Assembly: GCF_963517015.1 (NCBI RefSeq)
Contig: NZ_CAUQDV010000001.1
Coordinates: forward strand, 2,734,001 to 2,798,000
Origin: an uncultured Devosia sp.
Lineage (GTDB): Bacteria; Pseudomonadota; Alphaproteobacteria; Rhizobiales; Devosiaceae
Direction of reading: 5' to 3'
Length of the DNA: 64,000 nucleotides
Shown: piece after piece, positions 1-8,368 of the stretch
Layout: each line of letters begins with the position of its first letter
How positions within the stretch are numbered: the stretch's first letter is position 1
Program-made: the position numbers and the translations under genes
Notes under the pieces: generated by a model
Database searches by the model: none
What the model was told of the DNA's origin: nothing
Seen by the model: the letters and a program-made list of their open reading frames with translations, nothing else

Positions 1-368
1 GGCGGATTGCTGTCGATGAGGCGCACCGCCATGCCGAGCAGGCGGTCATGCGGATCACGCTCGGGCAAGAGGTGGAGCAGTTCGCAGACGGTCTGGCTGA
101 GATAGAGCCGGGTGCGATCAACGATCAGCTCGGCGGCGCGGGCGTGGAGCAATTCGACCGAAAAGATGCCAAGCTGGTCTTCGAGGCGGGCGCGCCATGT
201 CAGCTGAAGCGTATTGCCCGGCTGCAAGGCAGCCGCCAGCTTTGGCGAGCGACCGCCGCGGACAAGACCGGCGCAACGCCCGCGCCCGGCCACCATGGCC
301 TCGGCAATAACGCTGCTCTCGCCGTGGCGGCGAACACCGATCAACAGCGCTTCAGCGGTCCATTCCAT
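1..368 (-). CDS. recO: DNA repair protein RecO, 5' part (cut by window edge)
   Basis: The first ~122 residues of RecO, the recombination mediator that helps RecR load RecA on SSB-coated single-stranded DNA. The protein opens MEWTAEALLIGVRRHGESS and continues into an OB-fold with the usual RecO pattern (VRGGRSPKLAAALQPGN, then LQLTWRARLEDQLG). The ATG at 368-366 fits family length; the 3' part lies left of the window. It follows era on the same strand after a ~213-base gap filled by a palindromic repeat, so it may be read from the same operon. The assignment rests on this N-terminal domain and on the typical era-recO order. Confidence 0.88.
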   Translation of the reverse strand, partial: MEWTAEALLIGVRRHGESSVIAEAMVAGRGRCAGLVRGGRSPKLAAALQPGNTLQLTWRARLEDQLGIFSVELLHARAAELIVDRTRLYLSQTVCELLHLLPERDPHDRLLGMAVRLIDSNP

Positions 369-413
369 TCGCTAGAACCAAACCTTTCGTCGCCCAAGGC
401 CTCCACACACGCG

Positions 414-547
414 ATGTCATCCCGGCCTTGAGCCGGGATCCATCCTGAGATGGTGAGCTTGCCGCAAGGTCGCCGTACCGATCGTGCCACCTTGCGGCGG
501 CGGCACGATCTCAGGATGGGCCCCGGCTCAGGGCCGGGGTGACACCG
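414..547. repeat. Palindromic intergenic repeat, family 1 copy A
   Basis: An imperfect ~134-bp inverted repeat. Outer arms read TGTCATCCCGGCCTTGAGCC and, inverted, GGCTCAGGGCCGGGGTGACA. Inner arms read CCGCAAGGT and ACCTTGCGG. It fills the era-recO gap. The same arms recur at about 7681-7818 and 39270-39394. It would fold into a long hairpin on either strand. No coding function is seen. Confidence 0.8.
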
Positions 548-581
548 TGGGTGGGGCTTGCCAGGAGCAAACCCAAAAATC

Positions 582-1505
582 TCACTTCTTTTCGTGCGGG
601 TATTCCAGGCCCATTTCGCGATAGCGTTCGGGGTCGTCGCCCCACTTTTCGCGGACCTTCACGAAGAGGAACAGGTGGATCGGGACTTCGTACATGTCCA
701 TCAGCTCCTTGCGCGATTCCGCGCCGATGGCCTTGATGGTCTGTCCGCCCGCGCCCAGCACGATCTTCTTGTGACTTTCGCGCGAGAGATAGATCACCTG
801 GTCGATCTTGTAGGAGCCATCCTTCTGGATCTTGAAGCTCTCGGTCTCGACCGTGGAATTATAGGGGATCTCGTCGTGGACCCGCAGGAAGAGCTTTTCG
901 CGCGTCACTTCGGCGGCGGTGATCGCCATGGTCAGGTCGGTGAGGTGATCTTCGGGGAAATGCCAGGGGCCGGGCGGTATATGATCAACGCACCAGTCGA
1001 TGAGATCCTGCACACCATAGCCCTTGAGAGCCGAGATCATGAAGGTCGCCTCGAAGCGCAGCTTCTCGTTGATGGTCTCGGAGAGCTTGAGCAGTTCCTC
1101 GTTCTTGACCGTGTCGATCTTGTTGAGGATCAGGATGCGCGGGTGATTGATGTTTTCGAGGCCCTCGATGAGCTTTTCGAGCTCGGGCGTCAGGCCGCGA
1201 TCGACATCCACGATCAGCGAAACGATATCGGCATCCCCTGCCCCGCCCCAGGCGCTATCGACCATGGCGCGGTCGAGCCGGCGCTTTGGCGCAAAGATGC
1301 CGGGCGTGTCGATGAAGACCAGTTGGGCCTTCTTGAGCGTCACCACGCCCCGCACTTGCGACCGCGTGGTCTGGGCCTTGTGGGTGACGATGGACACTTT
1401 CGTGCCAACCAGCGAGTTCAGCAGGGTCGATTTACCCGCATTGGGGGCGCCCACCAGGGCAATGAAGCCGCAGGAGGTGTCGGTGAGTTCTATGGGATCG
1501 GTCAT
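582..1505 (-). CDS. era: GTPase Era
   Basis: Ribosome-assembly GTPase of 307 residues that binds 16S rRNA near its 3' end. G1 (GAPNAGKST) is at residues 19-27, G3 (DTPG) at 66-69 and G4 (NKID) near 128. The C-terminal KH domain contains VLGAGGQTIKAIG. I chose ATG 1505 over the upstream in-frame GTG at 1520 because it overlaps the rnc stop as ATGA and has GGAAGGAAAG just upstream. The rnc-era coupling is conserved in proteobacteria. Confidence 0.97.
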   Translation of the reverse strand: MTDPIELTDTSCGFIALVGAPNAGKSTLLNSLVGTKVSIVTHKAQTTRSQVRGVVTLKKAQLVFIDTPGIFAPKRRLDRAMVDSAWGGAGDADIVSLIVDVDRGLTPELEKLIEGLENINHPRILILNKIDTVKNEELLKLSETINEKLRFEATFMISALKGYGVQDLIDWCVDHIPPGPWHFPEDHLTDLTMAITAAEVTREKLFLRVHDEIPYNSTVETESFKIQKDGSYKIDQVIYLSRESHKKIVLGAGGQTIKAIGAESRKELMDMYEVPIHLFLFVKVREKWGDDPERYREMGLEYPHEKK

Positions 1506-2209
1506 TTGCTTTCCTTCCACACCTGCTGCGCAATCAGGAACAATTCGGCGGCCTTGTGCTCGGCGATCTTCTTGGAAGGGCCGGTGGCGCTGAGCGGTTC
1601 GAAATCACCCAGGGTGATGGTGATGGTGAATTCGGGGGCGTGATCGGGGCCGCGCCGGTCGGTCTGGGTGTAAGTGGGTGGTTCGAGGCCGCGGGCCTGG
1701 GCCCATTCCTGCAGGGTGGTCTTGGCGTCGGCCTTGTTGGCGGAGCCGTCGACAAGGAATTCGGCGAACATGCGCTCGACGAATTCATAGGCCTTGCCCA
1801 TGCCGCCATCACAATAGATGGCGCCGATGACCGCTTCGGTGACGTCGCCGAGAATGGCTTCCTTTTCGGCACCGCCGGTGCGGGCCTCGCTGTCGCCCAG
1901 CACCATTTCGGGGCCGAGGGCCAGTGTGCGGGCGATGATGGCGCAGGTTTCCTTGCGCACCAGCGTATTGAGCGTGCGGCTCAACTCGCCCTCATTGGCC
2001 TTGGGGTAGCGGCGATAGAGCATGTCGGCGACGACGAGTCCGAGCACGCGATCGCCCAGAAACTCAAGCCGCTGATAGGAGCGTTCGATGCGTCGGGCCG
2101 GTGCCAGGGCGCTCGAATGGGTCAAGGCGCGGTGCAGCAGGTCCGGGTCGGCGAATTTATAGCCGAGCCGGAACTGGAGCTTGTCATAGTTGCGCGCGGG
2201 ACGGCTCAT
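1502..2209 (-). CDS. rnc: Ribonuclease III
   Basis: Double-strand-specific endoribonuclease of 235 residues that processes rRNA precursors and some mRNAs. The RNase III signature RLEFLGDRVL is at residues 47-56. A dsRNA-binding domain occupies the last ~75 residues (TTLQEWAQARGLEPPTY onward). The open frame extends to 2266, but ATG 2209 overlaps the lepB stop as ATGA and gives the usual length. It sits between lepB and era in one transcriptional unit. Confidence 0.96.
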   Translation of the reverse strand: MSRPARNYDKLQFRLGYKFADPDLLHRALTHSSALAPARRIERSYQRLEFLGDRVLGLVVADMLYRRYPKANEGELSRTLNTLVRKETCAIIARTLALGPEMVLGDSEARTGGAEKEAILGDVTEAVIGAIYCDGGMGKAYEFVERMFAEFLVDGSANKADAKTTLQEWAQARGLEPPTYTQTDRRGPDHAPEFTITITLGDFEPLSATGPSKKIAEHKAAELFLIAQQVWKESK

Positions 2210-3009
2210 AGATGCTGCGTGTCGACGCCCTGGAACATGCGGTCCCAGCGCACATTGGCCGGCCACTGCCAGAGCTGCCAGGGCGGCAGGTTGTCCTTGA
2301 TCGAGAAGAAGCGCGCTTCGGCCTTGGCGATGAGGTTGATCGCCGGCACATAGCCGACCTGGCTCAGCACGCGGCTATCGGCGGAGCGGTCGCGGTTGTC
2401 GCCCATCATGAAGTAATGGCCAGCGGGCACGACATATTCGGAGGTATTGTCGAGGCCGCCGGTGTCGGAGATTTCCTGGATCAGGTGATTGGTACCCTCG
2501 GGGAAGGTCTCGCGATAGACGGTGACTTCGACGGTGCGGCCTTCGCTGTCGGTATCCTGCGCCTTGCCGACCTCTTCGCGCTCGATCATGGTGCCGTTGA
2601 TGTAAAGGCGGCCTTCGCGCATCTGGATCGTGTCGCCCGGCAGGCCGACCACGCGCTTGATATATTCGATGTTCTGCGGCACCGGGCGGAAGACCGCGAT
2701 ATCGCCGCGGTTGGGCTCGCGCCCGAAGATGCGGTTATTGATCGGCAGTTCGAAATCGAGCGCGCTGAAATCGCCGTAGCGGCCCAGCGAGAAGGAATGC
2801 TTGCCATAGCCCCAGACGAATTTGTTGGCGACGAAATAGTCGCCGATCATCAGCGTCTGCTGCATGGAGGCGGTGGGGATGGAAAAGGGCTGGTAGAGGA
2901 AGGAGCGCAGCACGATGGCGATCAGCAGCGCCTCAACCACGACGACAATGGTTTCCCACCATTCGCTGGCAGCGGATTTCTTGATGGACTTGTCGGCGGG
3001 CTGGCTCAT
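2206..3009 (-). CDS. lepB: Signal peptidase I
   Basis: Membrane-bound leader peptidase of 267 residues that removes signal peptides from exported proteins. One membrane segment lies at about residues 20-38. Catalytic Ser48 is in SIPTASMQ, the general-base Lys118 in YIKRVVGLPGD, and the GDNRDRSADSR box lies near residue 203. The position between acpS and rnc is typical for Hyphomicrobiales. Confidence 0.97.
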   Translation of the reverse strand: MSQPADKSIKKSAASEWWETIVVVVEALLIAIVLRSFLYQPFSIPTASMQQTLMIGDYFVANKFVWGYGKHSFSLGRYGDFSALDFELPINNRIFGREPNRGDIAVFRPVPQNIEYIKRVVGLPGDTIQMREGRLYINGTMIEREEVGKAQDTDSEGRTVEVTVYRETFPEGTNHLIQEISDTGGLDNTSEYVVPAGHYFMMGDNRDRSADSRVLSQVGYVPAINLIAKAEARFFSIKDNLPPWQLWQWPANVRWDRMFQGVDTQHL

Positions 3010-3061
3010 GAATTTCCTCGGAAAGACGGTGCCGAAGCGTTAGGCGTTTGTTTGCGCCCGG

Positions 3062-3469
3062 TCAATTGCTGCGGATTGGCAGCGCTTCGATGATGACGAA
3101 GGCTTGAGCAAGCCCGGCATCGTCCGTGATGGTGAGGTGAATGTGGGGCTCGTGCGCTTCCGGGACAAGGCGGGCCAGGGCTTTTGCCGCGCCATTGGTC
3201 AGCTTCATGGTCGGCTTGCCCGAAGGCAGGTTGACCACGCCCATGTCACGCCAATAGACGCCCCAGGCAATGCCGGTGCCCAGTGCCTTTGACATGGCTT
3301 CCTTGGCGGCGAAGCGCTTGGCATAGGAGGCGGCGCGCTGGGCGCGGCGGTCGGACTTCTGCTGCTCGATCTCGGTGAAGCAGCGCTCGGTAAAGCGGGT
3401 GCCGTAAGTGTCCAGCGTCTCCGCGATGCGGTGAATCTGGATCAGATCCGAACCGAGCCCGACGATCAT
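3062..3469 (-). CDS. acpS: Holo-[acyl-carrier-protein] synthase
   Basis: Transfers 4'-phosphopantetheine from CoA to apo-ACP. It has 135 residues. The start MIVGLGSDLIQI carries the metal-binding Asp8, and KRFAAKEAMSKALGTG carries Glu57. The frame is open upstream to 3676, but ATG 3469 overlaps the pyrE stop as ATGA and begins exactly at the family N-terminus. It is followed by lepB after ~52 bases. Confidence 0.95.
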   Translation of the reverse strand: MIVGLGSDLIQIHRIAETLDTYGTRFTERCFTEIEQQKSDRRAQRAASYAKRFAAKEAMSKALGTGIAWGVYWRDMGVVNLPSGKPTMKLTNGAAKALARLVPEAHEPHIHLTITDDAGLAQAFVIIEALPIRSN

Positions 3470-4056
3470 TTCACACCCTGGATGCCGCGGCTGCCGGGCT
3501 TGATGGCGGGAATTGCCGCCAGTTCGGGGGGAAGTTGATCGGCGGGATAGGCGGGGACCTTGAAGTCGATCAGGCGCACCAGCGGTACGCCGACATCGGC
3601 CTCGCCGCCGGAGCGGTCGATGAGGCAGGCGGCAGCGACGACATTGGCGCCGATTGCGCGCAGGGACTCGACGCATTCGCGGATGGAGAGGCCGGTAGAG
3701 ACGATGTCTTCGACCACGACAACCTGGTCATCCGGTTCGATCTCGAAACCGCGGCGCAGCTCGAACTTGCCTTCGACGCGTTCGGTATAGAGGGCGGGCA
3801 CGTTGAGGTGGCGCGAGGTTTCATAGCCCGGGATGATGCCGCCAATGGCGGGCGACACGACCTTGGTCACGCCCGGCACTTCAGCCCGAATCCGCTCGGC
3901 CAGTGCCTTGCACAGCTTTTCGGTCTGGTGCGCGTATTGGAAGACTTTCGCCTTCTGCAGGAAGACGGGCGAGCGCAGGCCCGAGGACAGGATGAAATGG
4001 CCTTCCAGCATGGCGCCGCATTCGCGGAAAATGGCCAGCACTTCATCTTTCGTCAT
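3466..4056 (-). CDS. pyrE: Orotate phosphoribosyltransferase
   Basis: Converts orotate and PRPP to orotidine 5'-monophosphate in pyrimidine synthesis. It has 196 residues. The PRPP-binding loop VVVVEDIVSTGLS is at residues 112-124, and RSPVFLQKAKVF is the N-terminal orotate-site region. Its ATG lies inside the last codons of rsh (14-base overlap), which implies translational coupling to the stringent-response gene. Confidence 0.95.
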   Translation of the reverse strand: MTKDEVLAIFRECGAMLEGHFILSSGLRSPVFLQKAKVFQYAHQTEKLCKALAERIRAEVPGVTKVVSPAIGGIIPGYETSRHLNVPALYTERVEGKFELRRGFEIEPDDQVVVVEDIVSTGLSIRECVESLRAIGANVVAAACLIDRSGGEADVGVPLVRLIDFKVPAYPADQLPPELAAIPAIKPGSRGIQGVK

Positions 4057-6331
4057 CAGAAAATCTCCGGTCTACCTTGCCGTCCCATTCGAGCGTCGAA
4101 ATCATGCCGGTTTCGCGCAGCCCGGCGCGCTGGACGGCGGAAAGGCCGGGACTGCGCTTGAGCGTTGCCAGAACATCGGTCAGTTGCGCAAGGTCGCGCA
4201 CCTCGATTTCAAAGATCATCTGGTGAAAGTCAGGCGATATCATGCGCATGACGAGGTTGTTGATATTGGCTTCGCAGGCAGCGATGGCCGATGAGATCTG
4301 CGCCAGCGAGCCGGGCTTGTTGACGCTCTCCATGGTGATGACCGTGGGATAGAGCTTGTCATCTTGCGGCTTGATGTTCCAGCGCACGTCGACCCAGGCC
4401 ACGTCGCTGTCATGCATGTCGATCAGGGCTTCCGAATGGATCGGATAGACCAGCATCGGCGAGTCGGGCTGGAGAATGCCGACCAGCCGATCGCCGGGCA
4501 CAACGCCCTCCCCCGAAACCGAGACCGGCATGTGGAAATCGAGCTGTGCCAAAGCTGCCTTGGCGCGCGGGCCGGAGCGCTGGCCGCCCGGCACACGGAA
4601 ACGGAACAGATCGGTGGAGCGCAGGGCGAACCAGCCATCGGCGGTATCGGCGACCGGCAGGTCGAGCTTGCGCCGGCGCTTGCGCAGGCCCTTGATACGG
4701 GCCAGTTCGACGCCGAGCGGTTCGGAGCCGATCTTGCCCTCGCCGACAGCGATCAGCAGTTCACGGCGGCCAGACGAGCCCAGCGCTTCCGCCAGGGCCT
4801 TGGACTCGGCGTCGTCGAGCATGACGCCTTCGCGCTCGAGCATCATGTTGAGCACGTGCTCGCCCAGCGAGAAGGCGCGCTGCGTGGCGGCATGACGCAC
4901 TGAGCGGCGGATGGCAGCGCGGGCCTTGCCGGTGGCGGCGATGCCCAACCAGTTCATCGGCGGAACGTGGTTCTGGTCGCGGATGATTTCGACTTCATCG
5001 CCCGAACGCAATTGCGTGACGAGCGGCAGAATCGAGCCATTGATCTTGGCGCCGACCGTGGTGTCGCCGATGTCGGTATGGAGCGCATAGGCAAAGTCGA
5101 TCGGCGTTGCACCCCGTGGCAGGGCAATCAGGCGACCGCGCGGGGTGAAGCAGAAGACCTGGTCCTGGAACAGTTCCAGCTTGGTGTATTCGAGAAAATC
5201 CTCGGTCGAGGAATTGCCCGTGGTCAGGTGGTCGATGGTCTGGCGCAACGAGCCATAGGCATGCGATTCCTGCTCGATGCGCGTCAGATTGGCCGATGCG
5301 CCGTCCTTGTAGAGCGCATGGGCGGCAATACCGAATTCGGCGATGCGATCCATCTCCTCGGTGCGGATCTGCAGTTCGACGCGCTGACGACCGGGACCGA
5401 CAATGGTGGTGTGGATCGACTGGTAGTCATTGTGCTTGGGGACCGAGATATAGTCCTTGAAGCGTCCGGGCACGACCTTCCACTTGGTGTGGACCACGCC
5501 GACCGTGTGATAGCACTCGTCGGTCGAGCCGACGATGACGCGGAAGCCGATCATGTCGGAAAGCTGTTCCAGCGCGATCGACTTCCGCTCGATCTTGGAG
5601 AAGATCGAATAGGGCGACTTCACCCGCGCCTTGACGCGGGCGGTGATGCCCTCCATCGCCAGGCGCTCGCTGAGCTCGGTCGAAATGGTCGAAATCGTCT
5701 CGCGATACTCGGCCTGCATTTCGTCGAGGCGCGCGGTGATGGCTTCATAATGGTCGGGCTGAAGGATCTTGAAGGAGATGTCTTCGAGCTCGTTGCGCAT
5801 GTCCTGCATACCCATGCGGCCGGCAAGCGGGGCATAGATATCCATGGTTTCCTGCGCGATACGCGTCCGCTTTTCGGGCGGCATGTATTGCAGGGTCCGC
5901 ATGTTGTGCAGGCGATCGGCGAGCTTGACCAGCAGGACGCGCACGTCCTGGCTGATGGCGAGCAGCAGCTTGCGCAGGTTTTCGGCCTGGGCTTCCTCGC
6001 GGGAAACGAGATTGAGCCGCTCGATCTTGGTCAGGCCATCGACGATGGCGCCGATTTCGGCGCCGAACATCTGGTCGATCTCGGCGCGGGTGGCGTCGGT
6101 GTCCTCGATGGTGTCGTGCAGCAGGCCAACGGCAATGGAAGCGTCGTCGAGCTTGAGCTCGGTCAGGATGGCCGCGACTTCGAGCGGATGATTGAAATAG
6201 GGGTCGCCGGAAGCGCGCTTCTGCGAGCCATGCTTCTGCATGGCGTAAACATAGGCCTTGTTCAACAGCGCTTCATCGGCGTTCGGGTTATAGGCCTGAA
6301 CGCGTTCGACAAGCTCGTACTGACGCATCAT
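4043..6331 (-). CDS. rsh: Bifunctional (p)ppGpp synthetase/hydrolase RSH
   Basis: The single long RelA/SpoT homologue typical of alphaproteobacteria; it makes and degrades (p)ppGpp. It has 762 residues. An HD hydrolase domain has His72-Asp73 in LHDTIED. A synthetase domain follows, with VPKHNDYQSIHTT. Then come a TGS domain (VFCFTPRGRLIALPRGA) and a C-terminal ACT domain in the last ~80 residues. Both the HD pair and the synthetase motifs are intact, so both activities are expected. Two adjacent ATGs (6331 and 6328) are possible starts. Confidence 0.95.
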   Translation of the reverse strand: MMRQYELVERVQAYNPNADEALLNKAYVYAMQKHGSQKRASGDPYFNHPLEVAAILTELKLDDASIAVGLLHDTIEDTDATRAEIDQMFGAEIGAIVDGLTKIERLNLVSREEAQAENLRKLLLAISQDVRVLLVKLADRLHNMRTLQYMPPEKRTRIAQETMDIYAPLAGRMGMQDMRNELEDISFKILQPDHYEAITARLDEMQAEYRETISTISTELSERLAMEGITARVKARVKSPYSIFSKIERKSIALEQLSDMIGFRVIVGSTDECYHTVGVVHTKWKVVPGRFKDYISVPKHNDYQSIHTTIVGPGRQRVELQIRTEEMDRIAEFGIAAHALYKDGASANLTRIEQESHAYGSLRQTIDHLTTGNSSTEDFLEYTKLELFQDQVFCFTPRGRLIALPRGATPIDFAYALHTDIGDTTVGAKINGSILPLVTQLRSGDEVEIIRDQNHVPPMNWLGIAATGKARAAIRRSVRHAATQRAFSLGEHVLNMMLEREGVMLDDAESKALAEALGSSGRRELLIAVGEGKIGSEPLGVELARIKGLRKRRRKLDLPVADTADGWFALRSTDLFRFRVPGGQRSGPRAKAALAQLDFHMPVSVSGEGVVPGDRLVGILQPDSPMLVYPIHSEALIDMHDSDVAWVDVRWNIKPQDDKLYPTVITMESVNKPGSLAQISSAIAACEANINNLVMRMISPDFHQMIFEIEVRDLAQLTDVLATLKRSPGLSAVQRAGLRETGMISTLEWDGKVDRRFSDDER

Positions 6332-6404
6332 GGGAAGTAGTCGCCGCTCGAGTAAGAGTTGACCTTAGCGGTTTGCCGGGAACTGTCCACTCCCGGCCGC
6401 AAAG

Positions 6405-6440
6405 CAAAACACCCCCGGCCGGAGCCGAGGGTGCTGATAG
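6405..6440 (-). terminator. Rho-independent terminator after rpoZ
   Basis: On the minus strand ACCCTCGGC, a short loop and GCCGGGGGT form a GC-rich stem followed by GTTTTGC. It lies 15-50 bases past the rpoZ stop and ~75 bases before the rsh start, so rsh probably has its own promoter or depends on read-through. Confidence 0.65.
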
Positions 6441-6455
6441 CCACAAGGCCAATTT

Positions 6456-6824
6456 TTAGTCGTCGCGGCGCTCTGGCGGAGCCAGGCTTTCGATGCCGCG
6501 AAGAAGTTCTTCTTCGCTGATCGTGTCGAAGTTGATCGAATCGTCGCCACCGGCGCTTTCGATCAGCGGAGCGGCGTGCTCTTCGGGCTCGTCGACTTCC
6601 ACATACTTCTGCAGCGAGTGGATGAGGTCTTCACGCAGGTCTTCCGGCGAAATGGCGCCATCGCCAATTTCACGCAGGGCCACCACGGGATTCTTGTCGT
6701 TATCACGGGCGACAGTGATCTGCGCGCCGGATGAGATCATGCGCGCACGGTGCGCCGCCATGAGAACGAGATCGAAGCGGTTTTCGATCTTTTCAATGCA
6801 GTCTTCAACGGTGACGCGTGCCAC
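6456..6824 (-). CDS. rpoZ: RNA polymerase omega subunit
   Basis: Small subunit that aids assembly of RNA polymerase; 122 residues. It starts MARVTVEDCIEKIENRF, the canonical omega N-terminus, with RAR near residue 25. The C-terminal part is acidic (EEEL, DEPEE), as in alphaproteobacteria. Start chosen as GTG 6824 because a GGAG sits six bases upstream; an in-frame TTG at 6836 would add four residues and overlap that ribosome site. It precedes rsh, as in many relatives. Confidence 0.93.
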   Translation of the reverse strand: MARVTVEDCIEKIENRFDLVLMAAHRARMISSGAQITVARDNDKNPVVALREIGDGAISPEDLREDLIHSLQKYVEVDEPEEHAAPLIESAGGDDSINFDTISEEELLRGIESLAPPERRDD

Positions 6825-7073
6825 AGACGTCTCCAAAACGTTTGGAATGAACGCTCCCCATACACGACCCCTCCCCGCAACACAAGGTCAGGGCCGTCAC
6901 TGGATTGTCACCACAACCCTACGCATCTGTAATGTTAGGCTATCTTGCCGGTTTTCTGGAAACGTGCGAATAGGATAGGCAATTAAGTTTCGCGGCAGAA
7001 TTTAATTAAGGCCTTTTTGAGTCGCTTTGGCAGCGACAAACCTTCAGACGGGTTGAGCGTCTGGGAGATTGAA

Positions 7074-7652
7074 ATGCCCATAGACAACAGGGAAAAGATC
7101 GTTCTGTTCATTGACGGAGCGAACCTCTACGCCACATCGAAAGCCATCGGTGTCGATATCGACTATCGCCGGCTGCTCGCCGACTTCAATGCGCGCGCCT
7201 ACCTGCTGCGCGCCAATTACTACACGGCGTTGATCGAAGATCAGGAATATTCCTCGATCCGCCCGCTGATCGACTGGCTGGACTACAATGGCTTCAACGT
7301 CATCACCAAGCCGGCCAAGGAATTCACCGATGCCATGGGCCGCCGCAAGGTAAAGGGCAATATGGACATCGAACTTTGCGTCGATGCCCTGGACCTCGCC
7401 CCGCATTATGATCACATGGTGCTGTTCTCGGGCGATGGCGACTTCACCGCACTGGTCGCGGCGCTGCAGCGCAAGGGCAAGCGCGTGACTGTCGTTTCAA
7501 CGCTCACCACCTCGACGCCGATGATTTCCGACGACCTGCGCCGCCAGGCCGACTTTTTCATCGACATTGCCGATCTCGCCAAGACGGTCGGCCGGCCACC
7601 CAGCACCCGCCCTGCCCCGGCGCCTGCACCGGTCACCAGCGACGAGCACTAA
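7074..7652 (+). CDS. NYN-domain (PIN-like) protein of the LabA/DUF88 family
   Basis: A 192-residue protein with a PIN-like nuclease fold. Conserved acidic residues appear in LFIDGANLY (Asp14), in the MDIELCVDALDLA helix and in FSGDGDFTALV. Family members are known or suspected metal-dependent RNases; the actual substrate is unknown. ATG 7074 is preceded by GGGAG; an upstream TTG at 7017 is less likely. It is transcribed divergently from rpoZ across a ~250-base gap. The C-terminus is Pro/Ala-rich and probably disordered. Confidence 0.85.
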   Translation: MPIDNREKIVLFIDGANLYATSKAIGVDIDYRRLLADFNARAYLLRANYYTALIEDQEYSSIRPLIDWLDYNGFNVITKPAKEFTDAMGRRKVKGNMDIELCVDALDLAPHYDHMVLFSGDGDFTALVAALQRKGKRVTVVSTLTTSTPMISDDLRRQADFFIDIADLAKTVGRPPSTRPAPAPAPVTSDEH

Positions 7653-7680
7653 CAGCCTGTCGAGAACGTTTCCCCACCCA

Positions 7681-7818
7681 CGGTGTCACCCCGGCCTTGA
7701 GCCGGGGTCCATCTCGCGATAGCGCCACGGCCGCAAGGTCGCAGCGATAGGCACAGCCACCTTGCGGCAAAACATGCATCTCGGGATGGGTCCCGGCTCA
7801 AGGCCGGGATGACATCGA
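7681..7818. repeat. Palindromic intergenic repeat, family 1 copy B
   Basis: Same architecture as the copy at 414-547. Outer arms are GGTGTCACCCCGGCCTTGAG and, inverted, CTCAAGGCCGGGATGACATC. Inner arms are CCGCAAGGT and CACCTTGCGG. It lies in the convergent gap between the NYN gene and smpB, where it could act as a bidirectional terminator. Confidence 0.8.
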
Positions 7819-7865
7819 GTGTGTGGTGAAGTCAGTGGCTCAAGCGACCGAAGAGGTCGCCGACC

Positions 7866-8363
7866 CTACCCTCGTCCGCCCTCTTTCATGATGCGGGACT
7901 TGTCTCGGTTCCAGTCGCGGTCGCGTTCGGTGGCGCGCTTGTCGTAGTTCTTCTTGCCCTTGCCGACGCCGATCAGAATCTTGGCGCGCCCCTGGTCATT
8001 GAAGAAGAGCTTCAGCGGCACGATGGTATTGCCGGCGCGGGCCACTTCCTGATCGAGATGGGCCAGTTGCTTCTTGGACACGAGAAGTTTGCGCGGGCGC
8101 TTTTCCTCGTGGTTGAAGCGATTGGCCTGCAGGTATTCGGGGATATGCGCGTTGATCAGCCAGAGCTCGCCGCGTTCGGGAGAGGCGTAGGATTCGGTGA
8201 TCTGGGCCTTGCCCAGGCGCAGCGACTTGACCTCGGTGCCGGTCAGGACAATGCCGGCCTCCATGGTCTCGCCGATTTCGTAATCATAGCGCGAACGGCG
8301 GTTTTCAGCCACGAGACCGTGGCTGATCACACCATTCTTGGATTTGTCGTTCTTGGGAGCCAT
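7866..8363 (-). CDS. smpB: SsrA-binding protein SmpB
   Basis: Partner of tmRNA in rescue of stalled ribosomes; 165 residues. Typical motifs are RYDYEIGETMEAGIVLTGTE, WLINAHIPEY and a basic tail (KGKKNYDKRATERDRDW) that enters the mRNA channel. The frame is open to 8606, but the ATG at 8363 (MAPKNDKSKNG) fits the family and starts five bases after the dapA stop, so the two are co-transcribed. Confidence 0.95.
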   Translation of the reverse strand: MAPKNDKSKNGVISHGLVAENRRSRYDYEIGETMEAGIVLTGTEVKSLRLGKAQITESYASPERGELWLINAHIPEYLQANRFNHEEKRPRKLLVSKKQLAHLDQEVARAGNTIVPLKLFFNDQGRAKILIGVGKGKKNYDKRATERDRDWNRDKSRIMKEGGRG

Positions 8364-8368
8364 GAAGC

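Noticed and set aside
414..547. Family 1 repeats as a CRISPR array
   Set aside because: The copies are single, far apart and palindromic over their whole length, without spacers or cas genes.
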